DNA of 64,000 bases from Letharia columbiana (lineage: Eukaryota > Ascomycota > Lecanoromycetes > Lecanorales > Parmeliaceae). The stretch covers positions 186,001-250,000 of the forward strand of contig NW_023501077.1 in assembly GCF_014066305.1 (NCBI RefSeq), in the 5' to 3' direction. This document shows, one piece after another, positions 33,047 through 43,057 of this stretch. The notes beneath the pieces are model-generated. The model ran no database searches and was not told where the DNA came from. It worked only from the letters and a program-made list of their open reading frames with translations. Both the position numbers and the translations under genes were made by a program. Each line of letters begins with the position of its first letter. The first letter of the stretch is position 1.

Positions 33047-36000
33047 ATGCCATCTTCTTCTGCTGCCTTCCCCACAGACACCCAGTGGACCGCCCATTTT
33101 GACACTGTACGGAGAGAGACGCTCTTTAAACATCCCCCAAAGGACCATACACCCTATCCTGCACTTGCAGAGGCAATTCATCCTCACATCAATTCCTTCA
33201 ACGCGCTCTTCGATGAAAGCAAGCTTCTCGAGGCTGGCTTGAAGGACATCGGAGCCAAGAGCTTCCTGGATGGCGAACAGGAGACACCACAGCAGAGGGC
33301 GCAGAGGCTCGAGGATGGAAGATCACGCGAGACGAGGAATAGCTTCAGTGTCAGAATACGAGAACTCTTTCTGGACAAAGCTGTACTTCCTCCGACCAAC
33401 AAATTCAGCACCAAGAATCGAGATATATACCCTGCCGAGTGCAGGGAAAGACACGCGACTTACCGAGGCAAGCTAAGAGCACGGGTGGAGTATAGACTGA
33501 ACGGAGGCGAATGGCAGGATACGATTAGAGACATGGGTCAAATCCCTGTAATGCTCAAGACGAACCGATGCCACCTCGAAAACAATACCCCGGCGCAATT
33601 GGTCCAGCATAAAGAAGAGTCCGAAGAACTTGGAGGCTACTTTATCGTGAATGGCATCGAAAAGCTCATACGGATGCTAATCGTGTCGCGGCGCAACTAT
33701 CCAATGGCTATCGTTCGTGGTTCTTTCGTCAACAGGGGATCAACGTACACCAAGTACGGCATGCAGATTAGATCTGTACGTCCGGATCAGACATCTCAGA
33801 CCAACGTGCTCCATTATCTCAACGACGGTAATGTCACATTTCGTTTCTCATGGCGGAAGAATGAATATCTGGTTCCGGTGATGATGATCTTGAAGGCTTT
33901 GGTCGAGACGAATGATCGTGAAATTTTCGAAGGACTCATCGGTGTCGCTGGGTCACCAGGCACCGATAAAACATTTATGACTGAACGAGTGGAGCTACTG
34001 CTTCGGACTTACAAAGCCTACAACCTCAATGGAAAGGCGAAGACACGCTCATATTTGGGAGAAAAATTTAAGCCAGTACTCGGTGTGCCTGATGACATAT
34101 CAGATCAGGATGCCGGATCTGAGTTCCTGCGCAAAATTGTTCTTGTGCACCTAGGTAATGTTGATGTTACCGAATCTCAGCACAGCGACAAGTTTAAGAT
34201 GCTGCTTTTCATGATTCGAAAGTTGTATAGCCTCGTTGCTGGCGAATGTGCAGTCGATAATCCGGACGCAGTATCTAGTCAAGAAATTCTCCTGCCTGGC
34301 TTTCTCTATGGCATGGTTATCAAAGAGAAACTTGATGATTGGCTAAGATCCATACAAAGCGCTTGTCTGGAGTGGTCATTAAAGAACAACAAGGCTAAAT
34401 TCACAGATCCCAATTTTCTCAAAGACTTTCCCATCAAGATTCTGAAAAGGACCAACGAGAATCTTGGAGGTCTCCTTGAGTATTTCCTCTCAACAGGCAA
34501 TCTAATTAGTCCTACTGGTCTCGATCTACAACAGACGTCAGGTTTCACGGTCGTTGCCGAAAAGATAAATTTTTACAGGTTCATCAGTCATTTTCGGATG
34601 GTACACAGAGGAAGTTTCTTTGCTCGATTGAAAACCACGACAGTACGCAAGCTACTGCCTGAAAGCTGGGGGTTTTTATGTCCAGTGCATACACCAGATG
34701 GAAGCCCTTGTGGATTACTGAACCACTTAGCACACAAGTGCAAAATTACCACATACGATCTTGATGTCTCTGCAATACCTCGGCTTCTGGCTCAATTGGG
34801 AGTTTCTGATGATTCTTCCGCTTCCGTGGAAGACAGAGTCGTTGTTCAGCTTGATGGCCGCATCCTTGGCTTCTGCACGCCAAAGCAAGCCCATATTATC
34901 GGCGATAGTCTCCGGTACTGGAAGGTTGAGGGTAGTCATGGCGTTCCCAAAGAAATCGAAGTAGGGTATGTACCAAACGCGATCGGTGGTCAGTATCCTG
35001 GTGTATACATCTTTTCTCAAGCGGCGCGGATGATTCGGCCTGTCAAATATCTTCCACTGGACAAATATGATTATATTGGCCCTTTCGAGCAGCCCTTCAT
35101 GTCAGTAGCTTGTACGGAAAAGGAGATCGAATCTGGGGAATCCAGTCACGTCGAGTACGATCCTACCAACATCCTTTCTATCGTCGCTAATCAGACACCT
35201 TTCTCGGATTTCAACCAATCTCCCCGCAACATGTACCAGTGCCAAATGGGCAAGCAAGCCATGGGGACTCCCGGAACCTCCATTCGCTACCGCACTGACA
35301 ACAAGACTTACCGTCTCCAGACTGGCCAAACACCTGTTGTTCGTCCGCCTCTGTACAATGAATATGGTCTGGACAATTATCCGAATGGCATGAATGCTGT
35401 AGTGGCTGTCATTTCATACACAGGCTACGACATGGACGACGCTATGATTCTGTCCAAATCTGCCCACGAACGCGGCTTCGGCCATGGCACAATCTACAAA
35501 ACCAAGATCATCCGACTGGAAGAAAACGAAAGAGGAAATAGAAGCCGGGTCAAATCCGCGAGAACCACCACCAAGCTTTTCGGTTTTGCCCCGAACAGCC
35601 AAATCTCAGCCTCCACACGGAGCAAGCTTGACTCAGACGGTCTTCCCTACATAGGCGCCAAAATCAATGAAGGCGACCCCCTATGTGCTTCACATACAGT
35701 AACCTTTGACCCTACCAAAACAACGTCAACGCCTTACATTAATCGTGACGGCATCAACACCCTCCACAAATACAAAGACTCCGAAACCGCCTACATCGAA
35801 GAAGTCCGCGTACTCGGCAGCGAGACGGGGTCCGAACCCTGCCAAGCTTTGAGCATCAAACTCCGTATACCGCGCTCGCCCATTATCGGCGACAAGTTCT
35901 CCTCTCGTCATGGCCAAAAAGGTGTATGCTCACAAAAATGGCCCGCAATTGATATGCCCTTCAGCGAATCAGGCATTATACCCGACATCATCATCAATCC

Positions 36001-36751
36001 GCACGCTTTCCCCTCCCGCATGACCATAGGCATGTTCATCGAGTCTCTGGCTGGGAAAGCCGGTGCTCTCCACGGGTTTGCGCAAGATTCTTCACCATGG
36101 CGCTTCTCAGAGCAAGATACAGCTGGCGATTATTTTGGCGAGCAACTCCGTCTAGCAGGGTACAATTACCACGGCAATGAGCCCATGTACTCTGGCATTA
36201 CCGGGCGTGAATTCGCTGCGGACATTTACTTGGGAGTTGTCTTTTATCAGCGCTTACGGCACATGGTGAACGATAAGTTCCAAGTCAGGACTACCGGCCC
36301 CGTGACGTCGCTGACGGGCCAACCTATCAAGGGAAGAGCAAAGGGAGGAGGAATAAGGGTCGGAGAGATGGAAAGAGATGCATTGTTGGCGCATGGGTGT
36401 GCATTCTTATTGCAGGATCGGCTGATGGGATGTAGTGATTACAGAAGGGAGTGGGTCTGCAGAGGTTGTGGGAGCTTCTTAAGCACACAGCCGACGGTTT
36501 GGGGAAGTGGTATGGGAAAGAGGGGAAGGGGGACCGGGGTCGTGAGATGTAGGAGGTGCGCAAAGAGGGTGGAAGATGTGCTTGAAGAGGGAAATGAAGT
36601 AGGGGTAGGGGAAGAGTGGGAGGACGGCGCGGGAGGCAAATGGGTCGGCGGCGAGGATACGACGATCGTTGCAATACCTGGCGTCTTGAGGTATCTGGAT
36701 GTGGAATTGAGCGCCATGGGTGTGAAGATGAGATTCAATGTTGGACCTTGA
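33047..36751 (+). CDS. rpa2: RNA polymerase I second-largest subunit (Rpa135)
   Basis: One exon of 1234 residues from the ATG at 33047 (MPSSSAAFPTDTQWTAHF). The frame is open 30 codons upstream but without an ATG. This beta-type subunit forms half of the Pol I active-centre cleft for rRNA synthesis. Visible family motifs are FRMVHRGSFFARLKTT, PESWGFLCPVHTPDGSPCG (fork region), GYDMDDAMILSKSAHERGFG, and the hybrid-binding block GDKFSSRHGQKGVCSQKWP. The C-terminal zinc ribbon CRGCGS...CRRC is present. The part after the second Cys pair is Gly-rich and strongly acidic/basic before IPGVLRYLDVELSAMGVKM. Pol I rather than Pol II or III is indicated by the N-terminus FKHPPKDHTPYPALAEAI. Confidence 0.97.
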   Translation: MPSSSAAFPTDTQWTAHFDTVRRETLFKHPPKDHTPYPALAEAIHPHINSFNALFDESKLLEAGLKDIGAKSFLDGEQETPQQRAQRLEDGRSRETRNSFSVRIRELFLDKAVLPPTNKFSTKNRDIYPAECRERHATYRGKLRARVEYRLNGGEWQDTIRDMGQIPVMLKTNRCHLENNTPAQLVQHKEESEELGGYFIVNGIEKLIRMLIVSRRNYPMAIVRGSFVNRGSTYTKYGMQIRSVRPDQTSQTNVLHYLNDGNVTFRFSWRKNEYLVPVMMILKALVETNDREIFEGLIGVAGSPGTDKTFMTERVELLLRTYKAYNLNGKAKTRSYLGEKFKPVLGVPDDISDQDAGSEFLRKIVLVHLGNVDVTESQHSDKFKMLLFMIRKLYSLVAGECAVDNPDAVSSQEILLPGFLYGMVIKEKLDDWLRSIQSACLEWSLKNNKAKFTDPNFLKDFPIKILKRTNENLGGLLEYFLSTGNLISPTGLDLQQTSGFTVVAEKINFYRFISHFRMVHRGSFFARLKTTTVRKLLPESWGFLCPVHTPDGSPCGLLNHLAHKCKITTYDLDVSAIPRLLAQLGVSDDSSASVEDRVVVQLDGRILGFCTPKQAHIIGDSLRYWKVEGSHGVPKEIEVGYVPNAIGGQYPGVYIFSQAARMIRPVKYLPLDKYDYIGPFEQPFMSVACTEKEIESGESSHVEYDPTNILSIVANQTPFSDFNQSPRNMYQCQMGKQAMGTPGTSIRYRTDNKTYRLQTGQTPVVRPPLYNEYGLDNYPNGMNAVVAVISYTGYDMDDAMILSKSAHERGFGHGTIYKTKIIRLEENERGNRSRVKSARTTTKLFGFAPNSQISASTRSKLDSDGLPYIGAKINEGDPLCASHTVTFDPTKTTSTPYINRDGINTLHKYKDSETAYIEEVRVLGSETGSEPCQALSIKLRIPRSPIIGDKFSSRHGQKGVCSQKWPAIDMPFSESGIIPDIIINPHAFPSRMTIGMFIESLAGKAGALHGFAQDSSPWRFSEQDTAGDYFGEQLRLAGYNYHGNEPMYSGITGREFAADIYLGVVFYQRLRHMVNDKFQVRTTGPVTSLTGQPIKGRAKGGGIRVGEMERDALLAHGCAFLLQDRLMGCSDYRREWVCRGCGSFLSTQPTVWGSGMGKRGRGTGVVRCRRCAKRVEDVLEEGNEVGVGEEWEDGAGGKWVGGEDTTIVAIPGVLRYLDVELSAMGVKMRFNVGP

Positions 36752-36899
36752 CATAGAGTGAAATAGCATTGAATGATGAGATGAGCTATGAAGCCTTATT
36801 GGTAACAGGGGCATCCTCCTGCACATTTGATTCACTTTGTGTACATCGATCTCGGGTGCTCCCAGTGGGAATACTTTCGTAAGTCATTATTTCTCGATT

Positions 36900-38516
36900 T
36901 CAAATCCGCACGTCTACATCCACCTTCATGCCTGACTCCTGCTTGCCCCAATGCTTTTTCTTTCCAAGCTTCCTCAAATCCTTGGCCCACACCTCTACTT
37001 TTCCAAGGAGATCCTGTCGGAGGACAGTAATCTTCAGCCAGCAATGCTGGATATCTTTGATAGATGACACTCCCGACTCGACCACAACAGTCGGCTCATC
37101 GTCTCGTACCACACCCGCCGGGAAAAGGTTTGCAATACCCTCTGCCACTCGACCGACGTATTTGGTCCACCAGGTAAGGTGTCCAGCCAGTTTCGGGAGG
37201 CTGTCGTATAGCCCAGCATCTGCCTCGCTAAGATCTGCACCCCATCTCTCGCATAGGATGAGGGCCAACATGCTTCGATCCCGATGACTGAGGCCGTGTG
37301 CACCCGCCAGCACACCTGTAGTTGTGCTGCGGAGAGCTGCAGCTGCACGGATGTCCTTGGGCAGAGAGCCATGAAAATAGAGCAAGTTGATCGTTGAGGT
37401 GAGCAGCTCACTTTCAACTAAGTCGGGTACAGCATCCCGAAGGAGAGTAGTGAGAGAAGCCGCTGACCTCGGGGCGTAGGGAAGCGTCGATGCCACCAGG
37501 GGGCTCTGGGCACGTATGGAAGGGGCCAACCCGGAATAAAGTAGGCCTTCACGTACCCCGCCCTGAGTGAAGGTTACCTTTGAAATGGGAATACCAGCCT
37601 GAGCGAGCGCCTTGATGACGAGCTGCACCGCAGGAACTTGCGAAGCGCGACGGGACGAGACTCGGAAAGCTAAGGCGCTCGCTGGAGACTCCTCGAGGTT
37701 TGAGAAGAAGCGGGAAGCGCGGACGCTATAACAATTGATGATGGGAATAGGATACGGTTGGATGTCTTCGGTCGACATGAGGATATACCCTCTGCCACGA
37801 AAGCCTCCACCGCTTAAGTAAAGTGTGTAACCATGGTTTTGAGAGGCTTCATCCCTTAGACTTGAGGGAATCTGGATGGTCTCCAGACCTCTTTGAAACT
37901 TCGATGCAATCTCATCCTGTAAAAAAGCTTCTTTCTGTACGCTCACCTCTGACAACATAGACATCAATGCTGCTGCACCATAAGGGAAGCTCACAGATCC
38001 GACGGGACTCATATCCACATCCCCGTTCAGCTTCTTGACCACCCAAGTCATCTGTACAGAGCCCCCACCCATGTCCATGCAGATTCCTTTAACGTGACCG
38101 ATGCTACTGGCTATCCCCATAGCTCCGAGTCTTCCTTCTTCTTCTTTTGTTAGCAACTTTACTTTCCAGCCTGTTCTTTCCTCAATCTGGCCAAGCAGAT
38201 CCTCTCTGTTGATGGCATTTCTCGTAGCCTCTGTAGCAACTAGCCTGATATTACTGTCTGGCACCTCAAAATCTTGACACGTTCTCTTGAATTGTAGCAG
38301 GACTGCCAGGACCTCTTCAATAACACCCGAAGGTATGGGTGCCTTTGTACCAGTTGCATTCTGAGCGTCGTAGAGGGATATGCCGCAACGGTCTTGATAG
38401 ATGGTGGGCGTTATTCTGGCAGTTGGAGGAGACAGATCGGATATGGAGAAACGAATGCCATTGCTGCCGATATCCACTAATGCCTGATAGTGCTGGCTCG
38501 AGGCGGTGGAGACCAT
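36900..38516 (-). CDS. Rtg2-like Ppx/GppA phosphatase-family protein
   Basis: A single frame of 538 residues from the ATG at 38516 (MVSTASSQHYQALVDIGSNG). The frame extends 58 codons upstream to an ATG at 38690, but the downstream ATG fits the family start. The ASKHA nucleotide-binding fold of exopolyphosphatase/GppA proteins is seen in DIGSNGIRFSISDLS, VATEATRNAINRE and CMDMGGGSVQMTW. Yeast Rtg2 senses mitochondrial state and drives retrograde signalling; filamentous-fungal homologues are generally annotated as retrograde regulation protein 2. The C-terminal third (FHGSLPKDIRAAAALRST, GLSHRDRSMLALILCERWG) has the HD-like helical part. Enzymatic function cannot be judged from sequence alone. 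Confidence 0.87.
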   Translation of the reverse strand: MVSTASSQHYQALVDIGSNGIRFSISDLSPPTARITPTIYQDRCGISLYDAQNATGTKAPIPSGVIEEVLAVLLQFKRTCQDFEVPDSNIRLVATEATRNAINREDLLGQIEERTGWKVKLLTKEEEGRLGAMGIASSIGHVKGICMDMGGGSVQMTWVVKKLNGDVDMSPVGSVSFPYGAAALMSMLSEVSVQKEAFLQDEIASKFQRGLETIQIPSSLRDEASQNHGYTLYLSGGGFRGRGYILMSTEDIQPYPIPIINCYSVRASRFFSNLEESPASALAFRVSSRRASQVPAVQLVIKALAQAGIPISKVTFTQGGVREGLLYSGLAPSIRAQSPLVASTLPYAPRSAASLTTLLRDAVPDLVESELLTSTINLLYFHGSLPKDIRAAAALRSTTTGVLAGAHGLSHRDRSMLALILCERWGADLSEADAGLYDSLPKLAGHLTWWTKYVGRVAEGIANLFPAGVVRDDEPTVVVESGVSSIKDIQHCWLKITVLRQDLLGKVEVWAKDLRKLGKKKHWGKQESGMKVDVDVRI

Positions 38517-38838
38517 ACTTGGATATCTCAGGTAACTTATCGGATGTTCGCGCACGCACAGGGAGAAAATACAGAGAAAGTCGACAGCCCCCGACGAATC
38601 CCCATGGCTACTGCACCCGGCAACGACATCGTCAATCAGTAGGAGCCAACCCAGCTGGCGTGACCAAGAAGCAAAAACAACAGCAAACATGCAGAAGAGG
38701 CTTATCCAGGCCTCCTAGATAACATCAGTGCAAATGGGTCGCATAGTCTCATTTATTCTGGCCCTCGAGGTGAATCTACCATGCTGAGCAGCATACAGTA
38801 TACAGACTACGTTAACTTCTATGGTAGGCACCTATCAA

Positions 38839-39293
38839 CTACATCGCATGTTGTTCGACCATTCCCAATGAGTTCCCTACACCGGTTTTAGTAAACCTAT
38901 CCAACTTCTCATCACTCGTCCAGGAACCATTGAGATCCAACCAGTCCACAACCCTGAAGAGAACCAGGCCTTCCACATCATGTTGAATCGCTCCGACCTA
39001 TGCTGTGCCAATTTCATACTTTCTGACATATTGTACATGTCCTCGTCCTAGTCCTTAGCGTTGCATAAAGACGTGGTGGCCTTTCGTCAACAATGTCAGC
39101 CAAAGCACCAGTGCGAATAAGATCATCAGACCCAATTAGTTGTACAAACCCATCACTCCCGTGGAATTTCAAGCGGCCTGCATCAATATATTGCGAAATG
39201 TACGTACCATCGGTCGGCCTCAACGCCATGGAAAATTTCTGGCGCTGTCTGAATCAGATCCACAGCGATTTCTTTCCACAGATGTGACGGCAT
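38839..39293 (-). other. Coding-like remnant or unresolved small multi-exon gene
   Basis: Three minus-strand segments look protein-like but do not join cleanly. At 39293-39207 a frame from ATG reads MPSHLWKEIAVDLIQTAPEI, then FHGVEADRW before a GTACGT. Around 39229-39014 another frame has FHGSDGFVQLIGSDDLI and GALADIVDERPPRLY. At 38997-38839 a frame after an AG reads VEGLVLFRVVDWLDLNGSW and ends MVEQHAM and stop. I recognise no family. It could be a real gene with splice sites I failed to pair, or a decayed one. Confidence 0.25.
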
Positions 39294-39430
39294 CCATCCA
39301 AATACGCGCGGCAAGAAAACATGCTTGCGTCAAGAAATGACTCACGAACTGCCACCACAAAAATGGCCGGGAAAATATGCCATAGATAAGTTCAGATATT
39401 GAACGATATATGACACATTGGAAAAAGCTA

Positions 39431-42201
39431 TCACAAGATATACTACACGAGTTTCAAGGTCAGTACTGCTTTTTCTTTAAAGTAAACGATTGAGTTGCAA
39501 CAGAGGTCTCGGGAACAGAAAAGGTCAGTTTGCTCCGAAGATATGTCTTACGACTCAATTTCGTACCAAATATGAAGGATCATCTCGAAAACGTGCGTAC
39601 CCTGAATGTCGGACCATAGTTCTCTTCACCCACCTCACTCTCTTGTCCTTCTCCACCTGGTTGGTTGACCACCCTATTCTTATTTGAGCCATGCAGCTTG
39701 TCGAGCTTTCGGTTTTCCCAGACTAATAGGCATCTCAACCCGAACGCTAGAAAACCGGTGAAGAAGGTAAAGGCTGCACTGATAGCCATGCCCTTGATGT
39801 ATCTTGGACTTTCGTTCATGGGAAAAGAATTTGTTCCCAGAAGAGGCTTTTGAGGATTAGCAAAGGTTGACATGGAAGGGCCCAAATACTTACACCACAT
39901 TGGCCAATCAGGTTCAGAAGCACGATTCCCATACCTCTAGTGATCTTGGGCTCAGCATTTCTCTTCATCGCGAACATAGAAGTAAAGGGCAGATCCTGCA
40001 AGAAGAGTCCCCAAGGAGCGTGCTTTACGACTCAAGTTGCGCTACTCAATTGGAGAGAACACCTCAACAGCGGACTTACCGTCTCGTGTCACTACCTTGG
40101 TTGTCTATATTTATTAGCCAATGATCTCATGAATCCAAATGGCTCAAGACATACTTGTTACCCAGGGTAGTATATTTGCTATGCCTGAAGGCGAAAGCGT
40201 TAGCGAACTGGCGGTTGCCCAAGAGCAGATTGAATTACTCACTTGGAAATATGCCGGACGCTGCTAGGAATACCCCAAAGTATCTCACACCGACAGATTT
40301 TACAGTGGCCAACATGATGTAACCAATCCCGCCAACTGTAGTGAGGACCATAATCGTGTAGCCTCTCTGTTGGGTCTTGTCCGCAACCCAAGTTGAGAGA
40401 ATAGTCACAAGGAATGAAACGAAAAATGGAGGGGCGGTCAGACCCTGGGAGTCAATTGCATTGAACCCCACTGGATTACAATTTCGCAGTCAGTATTGCC
40501 TATTCCAGGAGGTATATCGAGTAAAGACTTCCGAGACATGTCTTATGCAAGCCTCAAGATTTGCTCCAAAAGGGGAACTATGGGCTCTGAAAATACGTAC
40601 TATCATTCAAAATCGTTGGCAAAAACACTACTCCGGTCAGTCGTCTTCAGTAAGAAGCTATAAAGATCGAGATATCTACCGGGAAGCGAGGAGAAGCCAA
40701 CGTTGCAGCTGAAGTACATGAACTGCACCAAATCAGCTTTTGGAATAGAGAGGAAACAACACCCGCCGAGCCATCGCTTTTAAGAACCCGACAAAGTCGG
40801 GGATGTTACTTACGGCTGTGAACCAGCATTTCACGTCCATGAGAGCAAGCCCGACCTCTTTCCAGACTATACCGCCCAATCTTTCCACACTGCCGACCTG
40901 CCGAACGCCTCGAGCTTTCGCAATGAGCTTTAGGGTGTCAGCGTCAGTAGTCTTACGCAAGGATCCTTCACTCACCTTTTCTTCTTCTGTCAAAAAGCGC
41001 GCCTTGTCTGGGGTGTCTGGGAGAAAGAAAAATGCAACTGGCGCCATGCAAATCGTTGGAAGACCTTCCACAAGGAAAAGTAGACGCCATTTTGCCAGAT
41101 GAGGATGCCCCGAGGTGATTCCATAGGCTAACGCTCCAGAAAAACTTGTTGCTAAAGGAGCGGCAGAGAGAAAGATGGCGATACGTAGGCCGACTTCGTG
41201 TCTCAGATAAAAGAATGACAGAAGATACGGTATCCCTGGACCAAAACCAGCTTCGCTGATTCCGAGGAAGAAACGGCATGCCATCATTCCGCTCCAGGTG
41301 TTAGTCCCGGACTGTGCCGAAGCAATCAACCCCCATCCAAAGCTAGTGGGGATACGCAGTCAGCTTCTCGCCTTCAAAAGACCATTCAGTCTCGAGGCAT
41401 GCATGATCAAAGGGATGAAAGAGCTCGTGGCTCCTAAATAATGAATTGCTATTCGAGCGGCGGTTTCAATCAGGAAGGAATGAGGGGACGTCACGTACAC
41501 GGTAAAAGCTAACCAAATGCTGTCAAAGATTTTGGAGTCAGCATTGGCATATCAAGTGGGGTTTCGAGCCACGAAAAATGTCTGCAAAAGCCACCAATCC
41601 CGAGACAGCCCTCGAGACCCAGAGTCTAGTCTCGGAAGAGGGTCCAGTCTCTGAAAATACGTACTGAGGCGGTACGATCTTCCACATGAGCGCTTGAAAC
41701 TCGAAAACGATATACGTGATGTAGAAGATCGTCAACAGCCACTGATAATCATTGCCAACAAGGTGTAGGTCCTTCGTCATGCCTGCAATTCGAGCACTAC
41801 ATTTCGATCTCGCTGTCAGTATTGCCTATTTGAGGCGGTATCAAGCCTGGAACATGTTTTGAGAGTACAGACTCCCGAGACATGCTTCAAGCCTCAAGAC
41901 TTGGTTCAAAAGAGGAACTCTAGGTTCCGAGAATAACGTACTTCCCTATGTTGGATCGATCGAGGAAGGATAGAACGTATGATGCCGTGACCAGCGGAAC
42001 TATCCTGAAGTCCATTTTACGAACCACTTTCCTTTCAGTGTCGGAAAGAAAATGGCGGTCGTGTGATTGATGGAGGGATTCTACGTCATGGCCTCGGACA
42101 TAACTTTTTTCTGGGTCAAAAGATGGATAAGTCGTTTGATCATTCACAGGATCAGTGCTCGTAGGAGGCGGAGTACGCTGAAATTTGCCCAGCAATCCCA
42201 T
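39431..42201 (-). CDS. Dal5/allantoate-type MFS anion:cation permease
   Basis: Thirteen exons: 42201..41942, 41796..41665, 41519..41499, 41342..40976, 40927..40814, 40722..40680, 40627..40601, 40470..40243, 40184..40155, 40104..40080, 39936..39894, 39846..39601 and 39442..39431, in all 515 residues. Phases agree throughout. The family (anion:cation symporters such as Dal5, Tna1, Vht1) imports allantoate, nicotinate, biotin-like or peptide substrates; the substrate here is unknown. Motifs: VLSFLDRSNIGNARIAGM, WSGMMACRFFLGISEAGFGP, EGLPTICMAPVAFFFLPD, FMYFSCNVGFSSLPVFLP, NNQGSDTRRGMGIVL and the tail ENYGPTFRYIL. One 48-bp intron (40975..40928) is stopless and a multiple of three; removing it restores EEEKLIAKARGVRQVG. 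Several exons are tiny (12-30 bp). Six introns are unusually long and alike. Confidence 0.9.
39443..39600 (-). repeat. Long permease intron (158 bp), candidate introner-like element
   Basis: Last intron of the permease gene. It starts GTACGC, shares TTGAGTCGTAA with the 143-bp intron at 39937-40079, and has GTTCCCGAGACC like the CTCGGGA/CTCGGAA block of other long introns. The 3' end is AGTACTGACCTTGAAA. Confidence 0.45.
39937..40079 (-). repeat. Long permease intron (143 bp), candidate introner-like element
   Basis: It starts GTAAGT, shares TTGAGTCGTAA with the intron at 39443-39600 and ends with AAATGCTGAGCCCAAGATC, close to the 3' block of the others. Confidence 0.4.
40471..40600 (-). repeat. 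Long permease intron (130 bp), introner-like family member
   Basis: It starts GTACGTATTTTCAGAG and contains CTTGAGGCTTG, CATGTCTCGG and AATAGGCAATACTGAC (at 40489-40504), all shared in the same order with the intron at 41797-41941. Confidence 0.65.
41343..41498 (-). repeat. Long permease intron (156 bp), candidate introner-like element
   Basis: It starts GTACGT, contains CATGCCTCGAGACTG, a variant of the CATGTCTCGGGAGTC block, and ends GCTGACTGCG...CTAG. Confidence 0.45.
41520..41664 (-). repeat. Long permease intron (145 bp), introner-like family member
   Basis: The first 16 bases (GTACGTATTTTCAGAG) are identical to the intron at 40471-40600. It has GCTGTCTCGGGA in the middle and ends ATGCTGACTCCAAAATC. 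The length equals that of the intron at 41797-41941. Confidence 0.6.
41797..41941 (-). repeat. Long permease intron (145 bp), introner-like family member
   Basis: It starts GTACGT and has CTTGAGGCTTG, CATGTCTCGGGAGTCT and AATAGGCAATACTGAC (at 41815-41830), all in the order seen in the intron at 40471-40600. Confidence 0.65.
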
Positions 42202-42482
42202 GCTTGCAATTGACAGCTATAGTATGAAAAGTGAAAAGCGGTTCAGTGGCCCAGAGCTCAGTCGAAGCAGAGTGAGGTAGGTGAGAATAAGTTCGGAGAG
42301 ATGGAAGGAATAGTGCTGCCAATTAAGTCAAAATGCTTGCGGACGGTAAGCAGTAGGTAAGCAGTATCCCGAGGACGGCGAGGTACAGCACATGACGCTA
42401 ACTGGCATGGAGAAGGAAAAAGCGGAGACTGTGGTTGGTGGATAACAGCAGTTTCTCCGCACGTTCCCCACAATGCCCTAAG
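42202..42482. promoter_or_regulatory. Promoter region of the permease gene
   Basis: Upstream sequence of the permease, ending at the inverted-repeat element. A short direct repeat GTAAGCAGTA occurs at about 42346-42366. Confidence 0.4.
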
Positions 42483-43057
42483 TACGACGGACGGGTTAGA
42501 AAGTATTTTTTTCTATCTTTTTTTTCTTCCAGAGGTACTCTTCAAAGTATTCTTTTAGAGATATTCTAGGCTCTTTCGAAAGTAGGGGTAGGCTACTCTA
42601 GGGGTACTCTCCGAGGTACTCTTCCGGGTACTCTTCCGGGTACTCTTCCGGATACTTACGACGGATAATAACTAATACTACGATCAAATATTTTATAAAG
42701 TTCTTCGCAAAAAAAAAAAATTTAAAAAATTTACGGGACTTTCCGCGGAACTTCCCGTGAATTCTTTTTTCGAGTGATTTTTCGAGTGATTTTTCGAGTA
42801 AGTCTCTAAGAAACCCCTCGAGTAACCCTCTAAGTGCTCTCTAAAATACCCTCCTCGAGTATCCCCGAAAGTATACCCTCGAATACTCTCTTAAATCCCC
42901 CTCGAGTACCCCTTAAAGAATCCCCTAAAGTATCTCTCTAAGATATTTCTTTAAAAAACCTCTTTAAATATCTCTTTAAAATCGCGGGAAGAAAAAGAAA
43001 TTTAAGAAGAAAAAATTGGTTTTAGTTTTGTCGTAGTGTTAGCCCTCGTCCGCCGTA
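42483..43057. mobile_element. MITE-like inverted-repeat element, copy 2
   Basis: About 575 bp. The right end (43019-43057), read inward, is TACGGCGGACGAGGGCTAAC followed by ACTACGACAAAACTAAA, differing only at a few positions from the ends of copy 1. The left end keeps just TACGACGGACG and then diverges, so this copy is decayed on that side. Outer flanks differ from those of copy 1, which places the element boundary at the TA. The interior has three GGTACTCTTCCG-like units (42613-42650) and further degenerate CGAGTA/TACCCTC repeats. No coding capacity is present. Confidence 0.7.
42595..42655. repeat. 12-bp GGTACTCTTCCG minisatellite in element copy 2
   Basis: About five tandem units of GGTACTCTTCCG and variants. 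The unit is the reverse complement of the GGAAGAGTACC-type unit of copy 1. Confidence 0.8.

Noticed and set aside
38517..38690. Longer N-terminus for the Rtg2-like protein from the ATG at 38690
   Set aside because: It adds a Cys- and Trp-rich stretch unlike the family; the ATG at 38516 directly precedes the conserved domain.
40377..41681. Plus-strand frames across the permease gene
   Set aside because: They are antisense to a gene with 13 phased exons and consistent motifs.
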